DNA of 64,000 nucleotides, from assembly GCF_902150065.1 (NCBI RefSeq), contig NC_043995.1:27206501-27270500 (forward strand), in the 5' to 3' direction. Each line of letters starts with the position of its first letter. The stretch's first letter is position 1. The stretch comes from Myripristis murdjan. Lineage: Eukaryota; Chordata; Actinopteri; Holocentriformes; Holocentridae. The notes under the pieces are model-generated. The model had not been told where the DNA came from, ran no database searches, and was given only the letters and a program-made list of their open reading frames with translations. The translations under genes were made by a program, and so were the position numbers. Below are positions 53,340-64,000 of this stretch, piece after piece.

Positions 53340-53805
53340 AATTAATGTGCCACCTTTGTCTCTCTGTGTGAGTGTGTGTGAATCGTTGATGTGTGTTTGT
53401 CCGAGTGCATGCTCTGTCTACTTCAGATCCAGGTCGTCGTGGTGTAGGTGGCTGTGTGGCCCGGGTCCCTGGCTGCTCTGGTGCATCCAGCTTGCCTTGG
53501 CGTCATCATCCCTCATCCGCCACCTATCTATCCTCATACATTTTATTGTTTGTTATCTGTGTTTACAACATCTATTGCACGTCTGTCCGTCCTGGGGAGG
53601 GATCCCTCCTCTGTTGCTCCCCTGAGGTTTCTTCCTATTTTTCTCCCTGTTAAAGGGGTTTTTCAGGGAGTTGTTCCTCATCCGATGTGAGGGTCTAAGG
53701 ACAGAGGATGTTGTATTTTTCTGTAAAGCCCTTTGAGACAAATTTGTATTTGTGATTCTGGGCTATACAAATAAATGAAATTGAATTGAATTGAATTGAA
53801 AATTG
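53340..53805 (+). mobile_element. Retroposon 3' end, 'GAGGGTCTAAGGACAGAGGATG' class with ATTGA tail
   Basis: Contains GGAGGGATCCCTCCTCTGTT, GGTTTCTTCCTATTTTTCTC, AAGCCCTTTGAGACAAATTT and GGCTATACAAATAAA then ATTGA repeats. This is a very abundant teleost repeat, probably the 3' end of an RTE-type LINE or its SINE partner. No coding part remains. Confidence 0.7.
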
Positions 53806-53981
53806 AATCTGACACTGCTGATGAGCCAGGTAGTAATACAACAGTCATACTTCATTATTTTAGTAATGAACTGTCAAATAATCTCAACAACTTACAGATG
53901 AAAAGGAGCATTTGTGAAATTTCCCCAGATACCTTTGTTCTGCCTTTTAATAATAAATAACTATTAACAAAACATTTACAT

Positions 53982-55676
53982 ACACTGCAAAATTTTTCGC
54001 TGTGAATTCACAATAAATTATTTTTTATTTGCATGAGTTTTGCATGACTTTCACAGTAAGGATTACAGCAATATACTGTGAAATGTACTCACAGCAATTT
54101 ACTGTAATTTCACATCTGTGATATTACAATGCATTGCTGCGCAAGCACAACTGTGTACTGTAACTTCACAGTTTCAATGACAAAGCAATTACTGTGATAT
54201 TACAGTACATTACTGGGGAATTACAACCTTTTGCTGTACATCATTACAACAAGGCCCTGTACTTTTACAGTGTGTACTGTGAAAGTAATGCACAAGTTGA
54301 CAGTAATTTACTGTGAATTTACTATGTATACTGTGGAAATCATGCAAAAATTGGCCAGTAATTTACTGTGAAAGTAATGCAGATGAAGTTTCCATTTACT
54401 GTGAATTTACAATCATTGTACAATTAACACACCAACACACAACTCTGAGGTAAATTCAATGTTAGCCCAATGGCATATTTATTTACAAATAAAGGGTTAT
54501 TCAACATAAATGCCAAGAAATTCAATAATTCAAGAAATTCAACTTCCTAGTCCTAGTCAAACTTTTCAAAGCATCTTAAAATGCAGAGAAACTGTGCAGA
54601 AACTTGCCATTCAACTACCCAGCTGTGTCACAATAACAGTAAGAGGATGGGAATGAGGCCTACATGGCAAGGTAAGAGAGGAAGGGAGAGAGCGATGAAG
54701 GGATGTCGTGAAGGGGTCAGGCGCTCCTCTCAGTCTCAAACATTCTATAATCCACACGCAACAGCGTTGTACAAAAATCTTGAAGTGCAAAGTTGTCTTC
54801 AAAAAAAGTACAAAAAGAACTACTCAAAACTGAGCCTGACAACTGCTGCAGCAAAAAACAAAAAAACAAAAAAAAACATGATGCCCACTCAAAGTCAGTT
54901 AGTTTCCTCAAAAGATGCTCATATGAGGGTTCATTGTTGTCTGCTTCCTGGTCTTTGAGCCTCTTTCAGGATTGATGCCCAAGAAGTACCTGTTAATAAG
55001 CAAAGATAGTTTCAGTTTTAAATAGACTTTTGCATTGCAGGCAGCATTTATCAAGTTGAGTCATCATCCTTCATAATCTTATCATATGCACACTCAACAG
55101 TTCAGTAAAAGCATAATGTACAGTATTTAGGTATTCAAATTTAAATAACAAATGCTAGCGTTAGCTAGCTAGCGTTAGCTAGCCTATATCAGACCACACG
55201 GGCAAATGCTACAGCTAGCTAACGTTAGCTAGTTAGCTAATAGTGCTAATATCATTTAAAATACCATGGGTCACTGCAAACGTTATGCATGCAGCTCACC
55301 TTCTCCATTCAGCCCAGAACAGAAGAGGGAAATGGCCTCTTCAGGTTCAGTGCTGAGTTTGGTTATGTCATGTGACTTACCAGGGAATATTTGAATACAA
55401 AATTTCACTGTAATAATACTGTTGAATGCTGTGAAATCCTTGCATTTTTTTTTTTTTTTTTACTGTGTTGCTGTGATATTACAGACCTTGTTGTGACATA
55501 ACAGGGTGTTTTGATATGCAGGATTTTACTGTAAAATAACAGTTAAATGCTGTAAAATCCAAGGATACTGTAGTTTTTACAGGTATTCATTTTTACAGGG
55601 GAACTTAATTACAACAAGTTACTGTAAAATAATACTGTTAATTATTGTGAAATGCTGGTAATTTATTACAGTGCAC
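53982..55676. mobile_element. CACTG...CAGTG-ended element with subterminal TACTGTAA/TTCACAGTA repeats
   Basis: Begins CACTGCAAAATTTTTCGC and ends AATTTATTACAGTG. Both outer 300-400 bases are packed with variants of TACTGTAAA and TTTCACAGT in both orientations; the middle (54450-55350) is unlike them and has no recognisable ORF. The form fits a CACTA/EnSpm-like non-autonomous element. The middle has a GCTAGC-rich patch (55153-55245). No clear target duplication is seen. Confidence 0.5.
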
Positions 55677-55678
55677 AT

Positions 55679-56053
55679 TTGACTTTAAGATCACCAGTTC
55701 TTAATGATCAACATTATACTAGCTAAGAGCATTAATACATTGCAATATTTCATTACTTTCATGATATTTTGGAAGGTGTTGGTAAATATGAGGTGAAATT
55801 ACTCTTTCTATATTTGATCGAACATTTCATTTCTGAAGAAAGCTTGTTAAATAGGCTATATGCTTTTGATTATGGCTATCTGGAAAAGAAAAACAAACCA
55901 ACGAATATTAACTTTGAGTGTGGAGGACATGGTGGGATTAAACGCATCGCAAACACTGTGTTTGATCACAAACATACCTTTGATATTTGGTGATCTGGTA
56001 CCAGAGGATGATTTGCACTGGCACTAGTTGCTGCTGTTGCCGAACATTATAAA
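55679..56053 (+). mobile_element. Unclassified DNA-transposon-like ORF fossil (copy 2, inverted)
   Basis: Matches the minus strand of 49241-49685 closely (GGAAGGTGTTGGTAAATATG, GGCTATATGCTTTTGATTAT, GAGGATGATTTGCACTGGCA) but lacks two internal segments. The frame at 55769-55993 preserves EGVGKYEVKL and YAFDYGYLEKKNKPTNI. Non-functional fragment. Confidence 0.7.
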
Positions 56054-56335
56054 CCAGGGGTCGGCAACCTCAGGCGTGCGTGCCACAGTTGGCACGCCAC
56101 AGCATAATCATTGGCACACAAAGGCTCTCTCAGTAGGCCTATCGTTTAAAATCACCCATCAAGGACAGCACCAGCTCATGAGTAACAGCGTGAGTTTGAG
56201 TGACAGCCAAAACTCTCGCCCACACGGGGTTTTTGTTTGTATTTCTACATTGTGCAATGTTAATGTTTGCTGAAACATGTTTACAGTTGGTATCCATACA
56301 GCATTGTTAGAAAATGTTTTTTTAAATAAAAAATA
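56054..56335 (+). mobile_element. hAT-like element fragment, 'CAGGGGTCGGCAACC' end
   Basis: CAGGGGTCGGCAACCTCAGG at 56055, then GTGCCACAGTTGGCACGCCA, is the left terminus of a common vertebrate/fish hAT repeat. The matching right terminus is not clear, so the end is approximate. Confidence 0.5.
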
Positions 56336-56754
56336 GTAGTAATCAGTTTTTTTGTAGTCATTTCTCCGTAAATATTTTTAGTGTTTCTAAATATTAACTC
56401 CATTAAGTGTTAAATTAAACATAGTCTTAAGTGTTAACTGTTAACACTATGAAAGAGTTCACATTACAGTTAACTCAAGGTGAGAGTTGTATTTTACTCT
56501 ACATGAGATTATTATTTTAACTCCCCCAAAAGTTCAGTTTTAACTCCTGAGCAGGGTTAAAAGATCATCTCCCAGAAAAGAGTTACTTTAACTTTGCTCT
56601 AGAGTGTATTCGATGGTCTCATTCGATGGTGTACACTCAAATATAGTTGATATAAACTCACAGAGAGTTTATTCCAAAGACCAGAATTTGCTGTGTATGT
56701 AACAGCATCCTTCATATACAAATAATATTTAATGTATACATGTTGCATAACACT

Positions 56755-58490
56755 GATTCTTGAGACTTTGGCAAAAACATGTCCCACTGAGAGTTGTGCC
56801 AATTCCTTTGAAAAGGAATCACATTTTGTTATTTTAAATCAGGGTTGATCATCTGAGGATGTTCTGCACAAATATAACACATTTTTCATATGTTTGTTGA
56901 TAATTGTATTAATTATTTGATTATGTACTAGGCCATTACCCACAAAAGCATGTGTCCTCTGACAAGATCTTATCATTTCAATTTAATATGAAACTGTGAG
57001 TTTTTTAATACATCTTATGATGCTCTAACTTGGACAGCAGGAGGACACTGTAGATCCCCTGAATCAAGAATTTGATCCTCTGGGGGTTCCACCTCCACAT
57101 GTCCTGCCAGGTGACATTCCTCTCCATTGCCTGTTCCCATCTCAACCAGGCACCCTGTTGTCGCATTGCCACGGTTTTGGTCACCCGCTCTTCTTCCACT
57201 GAAGTGCACACCTCCGCTTGCACCAGTTTCTGTCTCTCCCTCCTGCTGGCAGTGTCATATCGGCCACATGTTGAACTCCCAAATCCTGCTCTGCCCTGCT
57301 CCACACTCCCAAGAAGGGCCTTGTGCTGAAGTCGAGCTTCTGCCTGCTGGACTGCCCCACCTGCACTCCACTTCCTCCCCGTCCTCACCTCGATCCCTGC
57401 ACCAGACACTTTGGCGTCTCTCAATCCGGTGTACTGCAGGTGTTCTCGTGCTCGTGCCACCATGAATTCCTCCTTGACTGAGCTGAATGGAAGCCTGAGC
57501 TTATTGCTGTTCCCATAGAATGCAACGCTGCTCAGGCTGTGTGGCAAGCCCAGCCATCTGCGCAGACAGCTGCTCACCTTGCGCTCCAAGCCTTCCACTA
57601 CCGTCATGGGGACTTCATAAATGAGTAGAGGCCAGAGGATTGGGAAGATGCCGTGCTGGTAGACCCATGTCTTGAATCTTTCAGGAAGTCCTGACTTGTC
57701 CACAGCTCTTAACCAGCGCTCCAAGTCGGCAGTAGTAGCCTTTATGCAGGCTGCAGTTGAAGACCTTATCAAGGCTCTTCACAGGTTTTTCTGTAACAGA
57801 TGGGATCTGGTCTTCACCCAGCCTGAAGCGGAACTTGTCAGTGACGCTCCCCTTCTTCAGAACCAAGGATCGGGACTTTGCAGGTTTGAAACTCATATGT
57901 GCCCATGTCATGAGCTTCTCCAGTCCCTGGAGGATCCACCTGGCTCCCGGCACTGCAGTTGTCACGGTTAGGTCATCCATGAAGGTCCTGATGGGCGGTT
58001 GCCGCACTCTTACTTGCTGAGAGGCCCTCAACACTCCATTTCTTGACCAGCATGTTCATTGCCAGCGAAAACAGGGTCACCGAGATGGTACAGCCGGCGA
58101 TTATCCCCACCTCCAACTGGTGCCAGTCCGATGTTAACTGGCCAGTGACTCTCAAGCTGAACTTACCATAGTAGTCCAGGATTAAATCTGTCACCATCTG
58201 GGGTACATGGTGCTTCTCCAGTGCAACCTCAACCAGCTTATGAGGTATTGAGCTATAGGCATTGGTAAGGTCCAGTCACAGTACAGTCAGGTCCCCTTTG
58301 CCCTCTCTCGCCTCTCTGATAAGCTGGGTGACCACGCCTGTGGTATATATGAGATGAAAGAGTGAATTGAAAAGAGATTTAAAACTAAAATCCACTGATT
58401 TTTAATTATATTTACTTTAAATTCATGCTTGCCAAAAACGTGTTCCAGGTTTTTGTCAACACAGTCAGATATTTATATGCATTTAAATCA
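56755..58490. repeat. Direct repeat unit, copy 1 (interrupted by a LINE)
   Basis: 56760-56998 and 58341-58490 together match the continuous stretch 62405-62820. The LINE fragment 57004-58340 lies exactly at the break. Shared blocks include GTTCTGCACAAATATAACAC, CATGTGTCCTCTGACAAGAT and GGTTTTTGTCAACACAGTCA. Confidence 0.8.
57004..58340 (-). mobile_element. Non-LTR (LINE) reverse transcriptase fragment
   Basis: Minus-strand frames carry GIIAGCTISVTLF (58197-57973), then RTFMDDLTVTTAVPG with the FMDDL catalytic box, WILQGLEKLM, SFKPAKSRSLVLKKG (58034-57681), then LLIYEVPMTVVEGLERKVSS and CLRRWLGLPHSLSS (57772-57005). This is the palm and C-terminal part of a LINE polyprotein seen across fish and invertebrates. 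Frames are broken between the pieces and the 5' half is missing, so it is dead. Clade not assigned. Confidence 0.75.
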
Positions 58491-58689
58491 GACAACTACA
58501 TGGTCAGCCATATTCCTGAGGACCCCTTTCCACTCTGCTACATCCACTGAATTAGGCAAGACCACACAAGCTCCTGTAAGTTTGCTATTTTTTCAGTAAT
58601 TTTCACATATTTATTGATATAACTAGTGTCACAACCATGATGCGTCAACACTGTCTCCTTTGTATATGGAGAATTCTTCTAAATTGTCT

Positions 58690-60180
58690 ATGGATATTCT
58701 CATTTATCCAGGTCATTGTTCTCTTTGGGCAAATTGAATCATAGGCAACTGGACTTGTATTTGTCTTAGGAAGACGTTTCGCCTTTCATCCAAGGGGCTT
58801 CATCAGTTCGTATGCATCGGTCTTTCTGGTCCGCACTAGTCTGACCAAGACAGTGGAGTAAGGTCCAGGACCAGGTATTTGACCATTATTATGGTCTCAT
58901 GTGAACGGCAGTCGTGAGGTGCTGGTTTCACTGGACCATTGTTGTGGTCTGGTGAAGCGACAGTCGTTAGAGTCAAGTGAAACCCTGGTGAACAACGATC
59001 ATTGAGAGTCGTCTGAGGTTTATTTGTTGATCCTCCTGGGTACCGATGAAAGGGCAACATTGTAAATCGGAGATAGGTGGTGCCGCAGACCCTCTCCCCT
59101 GTTAAGGGATGGTTTTTCCACTGTCACATAGATGGCTTCTTTTACTCCTCTCTCAAACCATTTGTCCTCCCTGTCCAAAATCTTAACATTGCTGTCTTCA
59201 AAGGAGTGTGCCTTATCCTATAGATGTAAATAGACAGCTGAGACTGGACCTGAGGAGTTCGCCCTTTTGTGTTGGGTCATGCGCTTGTTCAGTGGTTGTT
59301 TTGTTTCCTCAATGTATAAGTCCTTGCATTCCTCACTGTATTGGACAGCATATATTAGGTTGCTCTTCTGGTTGTGTAGTATCCTGTCTTTTGGATGAAC
59401 CAGTTTCTGCCTGAGAGTGTTTCCGGGTTTGAAACTTACAGGGATTTGATGTTTGTTAAAAATCCTCCTGAGGTTCTCTGAAACCCCAGACACATATGGA
59501 ATCACAATATTTTTGCGTTTGTCTTTCATTTTCTCAGCATCCTCAGTGTTGGTATTCTTTCTGGAGCATGTTTTGCCAAAAGTCCAACTCGGGTAGCCAC
59601 AAGTTATCAGGGCTCCCCTTAGATGTTTGTGTTCTTCAGCTTGGGCCCGAGTGGAGGTTGGTACGTTATCTGCCCTGTGTTGCAAAGTTCTGATAACTCC
59701 CAGTTTGTGCTCCATTGGATGGTGTGAGTCAAAAAGAAGGTATTGGTCTGTGTGAGTGGGTTTCCTGTATACCCCAATGTGGAGGCTCCTTTCCTCATCA
59801 AAGTGCACATCACAATCCAAAAACAGTAAGTGGTTGTCTTTACCATCTTCTCCAGTGAACTTGATGTTTTTGTCCACTGAGTTGATGTGATCAGTGAAAG
59901 CCTGTACATCTTGGGTTTTGATCTTTACCCATGTGTCATCCACATACCTGAACCAATGGCTTGGACGCGTTCCTTTGTATGAGTTTATGGCCTTGCGTTC
60001 TACCAATTCCATGTATAAATTGGCTACAATGGTGGATACTGGTGAGCCCATAGCACAGCCATGCTTTTGCCTGTAAAATTTACCGTTAAACTGGAAGTAT
60101 GTGGTGTTGAGGCACAAATCCAGTAACTGGCATATCTGGTCTGGATTGAGATTTGTTCTGCCTTGTAGGGTCTTCTAAAT
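58690..60180 (-). mobile_element. Penelope-like retroelement, 3' part (RT and GIY-YIG region), fossil
   Basis: A 299-codon minus-strand frame (60117-59218) has FYRQKHGCAMGSPVS, the YVDD reverse-transcriptase box, LDCDVHFDEE, then LIYAVQYSEECKDLYIEETK at the entrance of a GIY-YIG nuclease domain. Downstream, 58690-58800 carries the terminal zone GGAAGACGTTTCGCCTTTCA typical of this family. The element is incomplete and no longer whole. Confidence 0.8.
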
Positions 60181-61750
60181 TATGTCACAAATTTAGGCAG
60201 TCCAAGAAGAAGAAGGAGTCAGAGTTAGCTAGCTAGAGTGGGAGAAGAAAATGGCTCCTGTGTAGAATTCATGCATGGCATCCAAAAAAAGTGTGTTTTT
60301 GTCAACACTGTCAGGTGCTCTGTCTGACAGTGGTGACACACAGTATGACAGTGTTGACAAATCATCCTCAGTGGAGGCTGAAATATAATTTAGGATTACA
60401 TTAAACAGCATTAATAGTGTTGTTTGTGTGTACTATTGTTTATTTAACATCTTTATTAACAATTTACATAATTATTTCTTCTACATATATGTCATAAAGG
60501 CCACATTTCCTAGGTGTGATGTATGTGTGTGCGTGTATATATATACATACATACAAATCTAACTAACTAAGTCATAAAAATAATTTTGCATAATTTCATA
60601 TAATTGATGATTTACTGATGAAACACTAATGTTGCATGCATTTTAGGAAATTAAGGTGAGGCAGGAGCTGTCAGTGGATGAACAAAGGAGAAGAAACAGG
60701 AAATATCAGAGAAAGCGGAGGGAAAAAATAAAATATATAGTGATCCAGAGTTAAAGGAGGAATATCTGAGAAAGGAGAGGGTGGAAAGTTGGAGGAGAGT
60801 AGAGGAAGGGAAGATAAAGAATGTGTTCAATGATATTCAAAAATGTTATTTTTTATATTAAATTGAAATAATTAGGCTCACATGAGGCAAGAGTTTTTAA
60901 AAGTGCACACGTAAAACAGCATAAAAAGTGATTAAAAGGGAATATTCAACATTTAACAACATTATTGTGTACTTAAGGTGAAGACACAATGTTATAAATG
61001 CTCTAAATCTATATCAGACCAAACAAATAGGAATAATTAGCTTTTTATTGTGTCTGAGTGCGTTGACATAAATTAAGTGATGACCAGAAAAACACATATT
61101 TTATGAAAAAATTACAAAGTCAGGAGGTTGCACTGAATCATTACTTGATTGCTGAGAACTTCTTCTATAAACATATAAGTATAGTTTTCTTATTATCTGA
61201 TTATTATTATTTTTTTTAATTTTTTTTTTTATTTTCAAAATTTAGACCCATTTTATCCAAATTCTCAAGAATCAGTGTATTATTTAAAGTAGGCTATTTG
61301 TACTTTGAGTTTGATGTTGTATAGGCCTACAGTTACACTTTATAATTTAAATGTATAGGGGCTATGCTTTTTAAGTTGCATTATTCTGTGGCATAGTTTC
61401 ATTTCATTTTCTTATCTTATCTAACAGGGACTGTACAGCTCAAACATATACTGTATGTCACTATTTGATGCCATATCTTGCTTTGTTTTTTGTTGACACT
61501 ACAGTAAATATGTTTTTTGAAGAATAGTTTGATGTAGTTGGATTACTCAAGGTAGTTCCTCTAGTTTTAGAGCTTATTTTGAGTTTCTAGTTTTTGTAAA
61601 GCTACTTTGATGGACTGTAGTGAAAATAGAACAGTGCGCAAAGAAATTTGGTTAGAGGATTATTGCTTTTAATACCATTATTTAAAACATATGAACATGC
61701 TAAGGGCTCAACACTACAGCAAGTTTCAAAGGAGCATAAGAGAGAAAGAT
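60181..61750. other. AT-rich spacer with a basic ORF relic
   Basis: Mostly AT-rich. 60650-60830 reads plus-strand DEQRRRNRKYQRKRREK followed by a KIK-rich decayed continuation, like the basic N-terminal stretch of some fish transposon proteins. It is broken and short. No host gene seen. Confidence 0.35.
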
Positions 61751-61757
61751 TCTAATT

Positions 61758-61803
61758 GGAATAAATGCCAGAACAGATATTTAAGCTGTGAATTAAAAGG
61801 TTA

Positions 61804-61867
<64 letters not shown>

Positions 61868-61918
61868 ACCTTTTAATTTAGTTTAGTTAGTTTAAATATC
61901 TGTTCTGGCATTTATTCC
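61758..61918. repeat. Hairpin: inverted arms around (TA)n
   Basis: GGAATAAATGCCAGAACAGA continues to TATTTAA (27 bases, 61758-61784) and its exact complement ends at 61918. Inner 15-base arms (AATTAAAAGGTTACT) are also complementary, with about 28 TA units between. Structure of a small MITE or cruciform-prone palindrome. Confidence 0.85.
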
Positions 61919-62404
61919 TTATATTCCTTATTAGCACATATCAAATCAGATAATGTGTGATATGCATGTGTAAACAGAATAATTCAAAGAACTTGCAACT
62001 GACTTTATTTCATGTCTTTGTGTGTGTAATGAACTTGTGAATTTTTATAGTGATATCTGAAAGTAAAATTTTGAACCCCTTTCACTTGTGTGTTAAAGGG
62101 TGTTTTTTAGTATTATATTGTCATATATAGGTGATTTTCAAAACTTTCCACCAATGGGATTCCTTGGGACTTTTTTTTCCCTCACTCAGGACAAACTGAG
62201 GATACAAAATCAGTTGAGTTTGCTTCTCTTGCAATTTGGCCTAGGTTGACCCCAATTTTGGCCTAAAACTAGACTACAAACAATTATTTGCAAATACTGC
62301 TTTCCCCGGATCCATCAAGGTCACTTTGCGTAACGCAAAATATGATTCATGCTGCAGTGGTGGGAGGTCTTGGCCATCATGATCATGATCACAATGTTTA
62401 ATGT

Positions 62405-62820
62405 AGACACGACTTTGGCAAAAAACATGTCCCACTAAGAATAGTGCCAATTCCTTTGAAAAGGGATCACATTTTGTTATTTTAAATAATCAGGGTTGAT
62501 TATCTGACGATGTTCTGCACAAATATAACACATTTTTCATATGTTTGTTTATAGTTGTATTAATTATTTGATTATGTACAAGGTCAGTACCCATAAAAGC
62601 ATGTGTCCTCTGACAAGATCTTAACATTTCAATTTAATATGAAACTGTGAAAAAAAAAATTTTTAAATGCATAATATATATATATATGAGATGAAAGAGT
62701 GAATTGAAAAGAGCATTTAAAACCAAAATCCATTGATTTTTAATTCTATTTATTTTAAATTCGTGCTTGCCAAAAATGTGTCCCAGGTTTTTGTCAACAC
62801 AGTCAGATATTTACATGATT
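62405..62820. repeat. Direct repeat unit, copy 2 (uninterrupted)
   Basis: Continuous version of the unit at 56760-58490, without the LINE. It serves as an empty-site reference for that insertion. About 90 percent identical by eye. Confidence 0.8.
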
Positions 62821-63221
62821 AGTCCAGGAAAACAGGAATCTTTGCTATATTGCTCGAGAGACATTCAGGCTTCTTTTGTTGCTGAACCATATTCTGTGGA
62901 TTATCAGTGTGCATCAGCACTGACATGCACTCTTCTCTCTTTAGTGATTTAGAAATGGAAGCTCAGCCTGTTCATTGCATGTTTTATTGCATGCTTTATT
63001 AGATTTGCTGCAGGTTGTTCAGGGTGTGCACGGGCTGAGTGCTGAAAATGTACATGTATAGGGAGATAGCACGCACCAAGCAGACCCAGTGACTTTGCTT
63101 TTCAGAGAGGCGCTCCTCAGTCCACCAGCAGCTGCCTCCTCCCCATGCCAATCATCGATTCTGTAAATGATTCACTCTGATGAGCACCGAGGCTCATCAG
63201 GCCATTTTGGAGGCAAGAGGA

Positions 63222-63302
63222 AGGCTATAAGAGTTTTCACTTCGGACCCCGTCACTCCACACAAGGGCTTCCAGGATCAGAAACTGACTCACTGCTGTCA
63301 AT
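63222..63302 (+). promoter_or_regulatory. TATA-like box and 5' UTR of the VMO1-like gene
   Basis: CTATAAGAG at 63226-63234 lies about 70 bases before the ATG, a fitting place for a TATA box with a short 5' UTR. Confidence 0.5.
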
Positions 63303-63512
63303 ATGGCCGGTCTGTTTTACACCCTTCTGGCTGCGCTGGCTGTGTTCTCCCCTGGGCTGTGCGAGAAGACATTTTTGCAGAGTGCCGGTGTGGCGTTTAA
63401 AGACAGACCTCATACCTCGGTGCTGACAGTGTCCAATGGAGAGCAGTGGGGAAACTGGACCTGGCCAGAGATGTGTCCTGACCAATTCCTTGCTGTTGGC
63501 TTCAGTGTTAGG
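63303..63512 (+). CDS. vmo1: VMO1-like secreted protein, first coding exon (partial gene)
   Basis: Seventy codons from ATG 63303 to a GTAAAA donor at 63513, phase 0. Residues 1-20 (MAGLFYTLLAALAVFSPGLC) are a signal peptide. Then TSVLTVSNGEQWGNWTWPEM and CPDQFLAVGFSVR match the first module of vitelline membrane outer layer protein 1, whose human form reads GGPWGDWAWPEMCPDGFFASGFSLK. VMO1 proteins are secreted beta-prism proteins of egg coats and mucosal secretions; their biochemical activity is poorly defined. The remaining exons lie beyond the window, so completeness cannot be judged. The 488 bases after the exon are intron-like. Confidence 0.85.
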
Positions 63513-64000
63513 GTAAAAATACAGACTCATGCTTTTATTTCAAATATCATATTATTAATGTTTTTCACTGATGTGCTGATAGGTAGTCTATCATTATCAT
63601 CTGTAACAGCCCAGTATTTATTTTTAATGTTGCAATATTTATTTTTACTTTATTTTTTACTGTCAACTTTGGCAGATGGTGGACTTGGCACCTGCATTTT
63701 ACCGAAATGACTCAGATCTGTATCAATATTAGCAGTTACTGTAGGATGATATCAGATATCAGTATTGTCCACACAAAGAGACAGACATGCCTATTATTAT
63801 CAATTTTCAAGCTTTTGATTACCTAACCATAAACTAATGTGCCACTTTAAACGTTTTCAAAGTTCATTTTGCTTTGTTTTCATAAATGCAATGGCTCATG
63901 ATAAAAATAACATTCTTCGTGATGGTTTACAAATAAATGTACATCAGTCAGATAAGGCATTTATAATAAATTCTAACACTACACCCACACACATGCACAT

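Noticed and set aside
57072-58020. Plus-strand frames over the LINE fragment
   Set aside because: Shadows of the minus-strand reverse transcriptase, which carries the FMDDL box.

Overview
The window looks like nuclear DNA of a teleost fish, probably a spiny-rayed one. It holds vertebrate genes with short phased exons and GT-AG introns, and the spacers carry fish-type repeats: hAT and Harbinger MITEs, a tRNA-derived SINE, LINE tails ending in short tandem repeats, and a Penelope-like element. The gene content (a Notch relative, TAP2 and BRD2 within about 45 kb) recalls the vertebrate MHC neighbourhood, where human NOTCH4, TAP2 and BRD2 also lie close together. Every protein below was assembled by hand from exon phases and splice sites.

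Layout. (1) 1206-11769, minus strand: a complete 11-exon, 799-residue Notch-family receptor. It has a signal peptide, two LNR modules, the NOD/NODP heterodimerisation region, one membrane helix, a short ankyrin block and a PEST-like tail. It has no EGF repeats: the signal-peptide exon joins in phase directly to the LNR exon. (2) 12805-17516, minus strand: an unnamed gene made of three related phase 1-1 exon units that carry a Cys-containing domain resembling the N-terminal part of transposon-encoded proteins. It may be domesticated. (3) 19816-28708, plus strand: a TAP2-type ABC half-transporter of 13 exons and 747 residues, with Asn in place of the Walker B glutamate and an interferon-response-like site in intron 1. 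(4) 30795-46839, plus strand: brd2 with 12 coding exons, two bromodomains, an ET domain and a serine-rich tail. One base is missing in coding exon 4. (5) 46840-63300: the brd2 3' UTR, then about 14 kb of layered mobile-element fossils (unclassified DNA-transposon-like ORFs, Harbinger, CACTG-ended, hAT, LINE and Penelope-like), several of them arranged as inverted or direct repeats. (6) 63303-63512, plus strand: the first coding exon of a VMO1-like secreted protein that runs off the window.

How the genes relate. TAP2 moves cytosolic peptides into the ER for MHC class I loading. BRD2 is a chromatin reader that is linked to the MHC for historical rather than functional reasons. The EGF-less Notch may descend from the MHC-linked NOTCH4 lineage and, lacking a ligand-binding region, would have to signal independently of ligand or act as a modifier. 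Neither this reduced Notch nor the three-unit domain gene is a family architecture I recognise. They are the best candidates for something undescribed.
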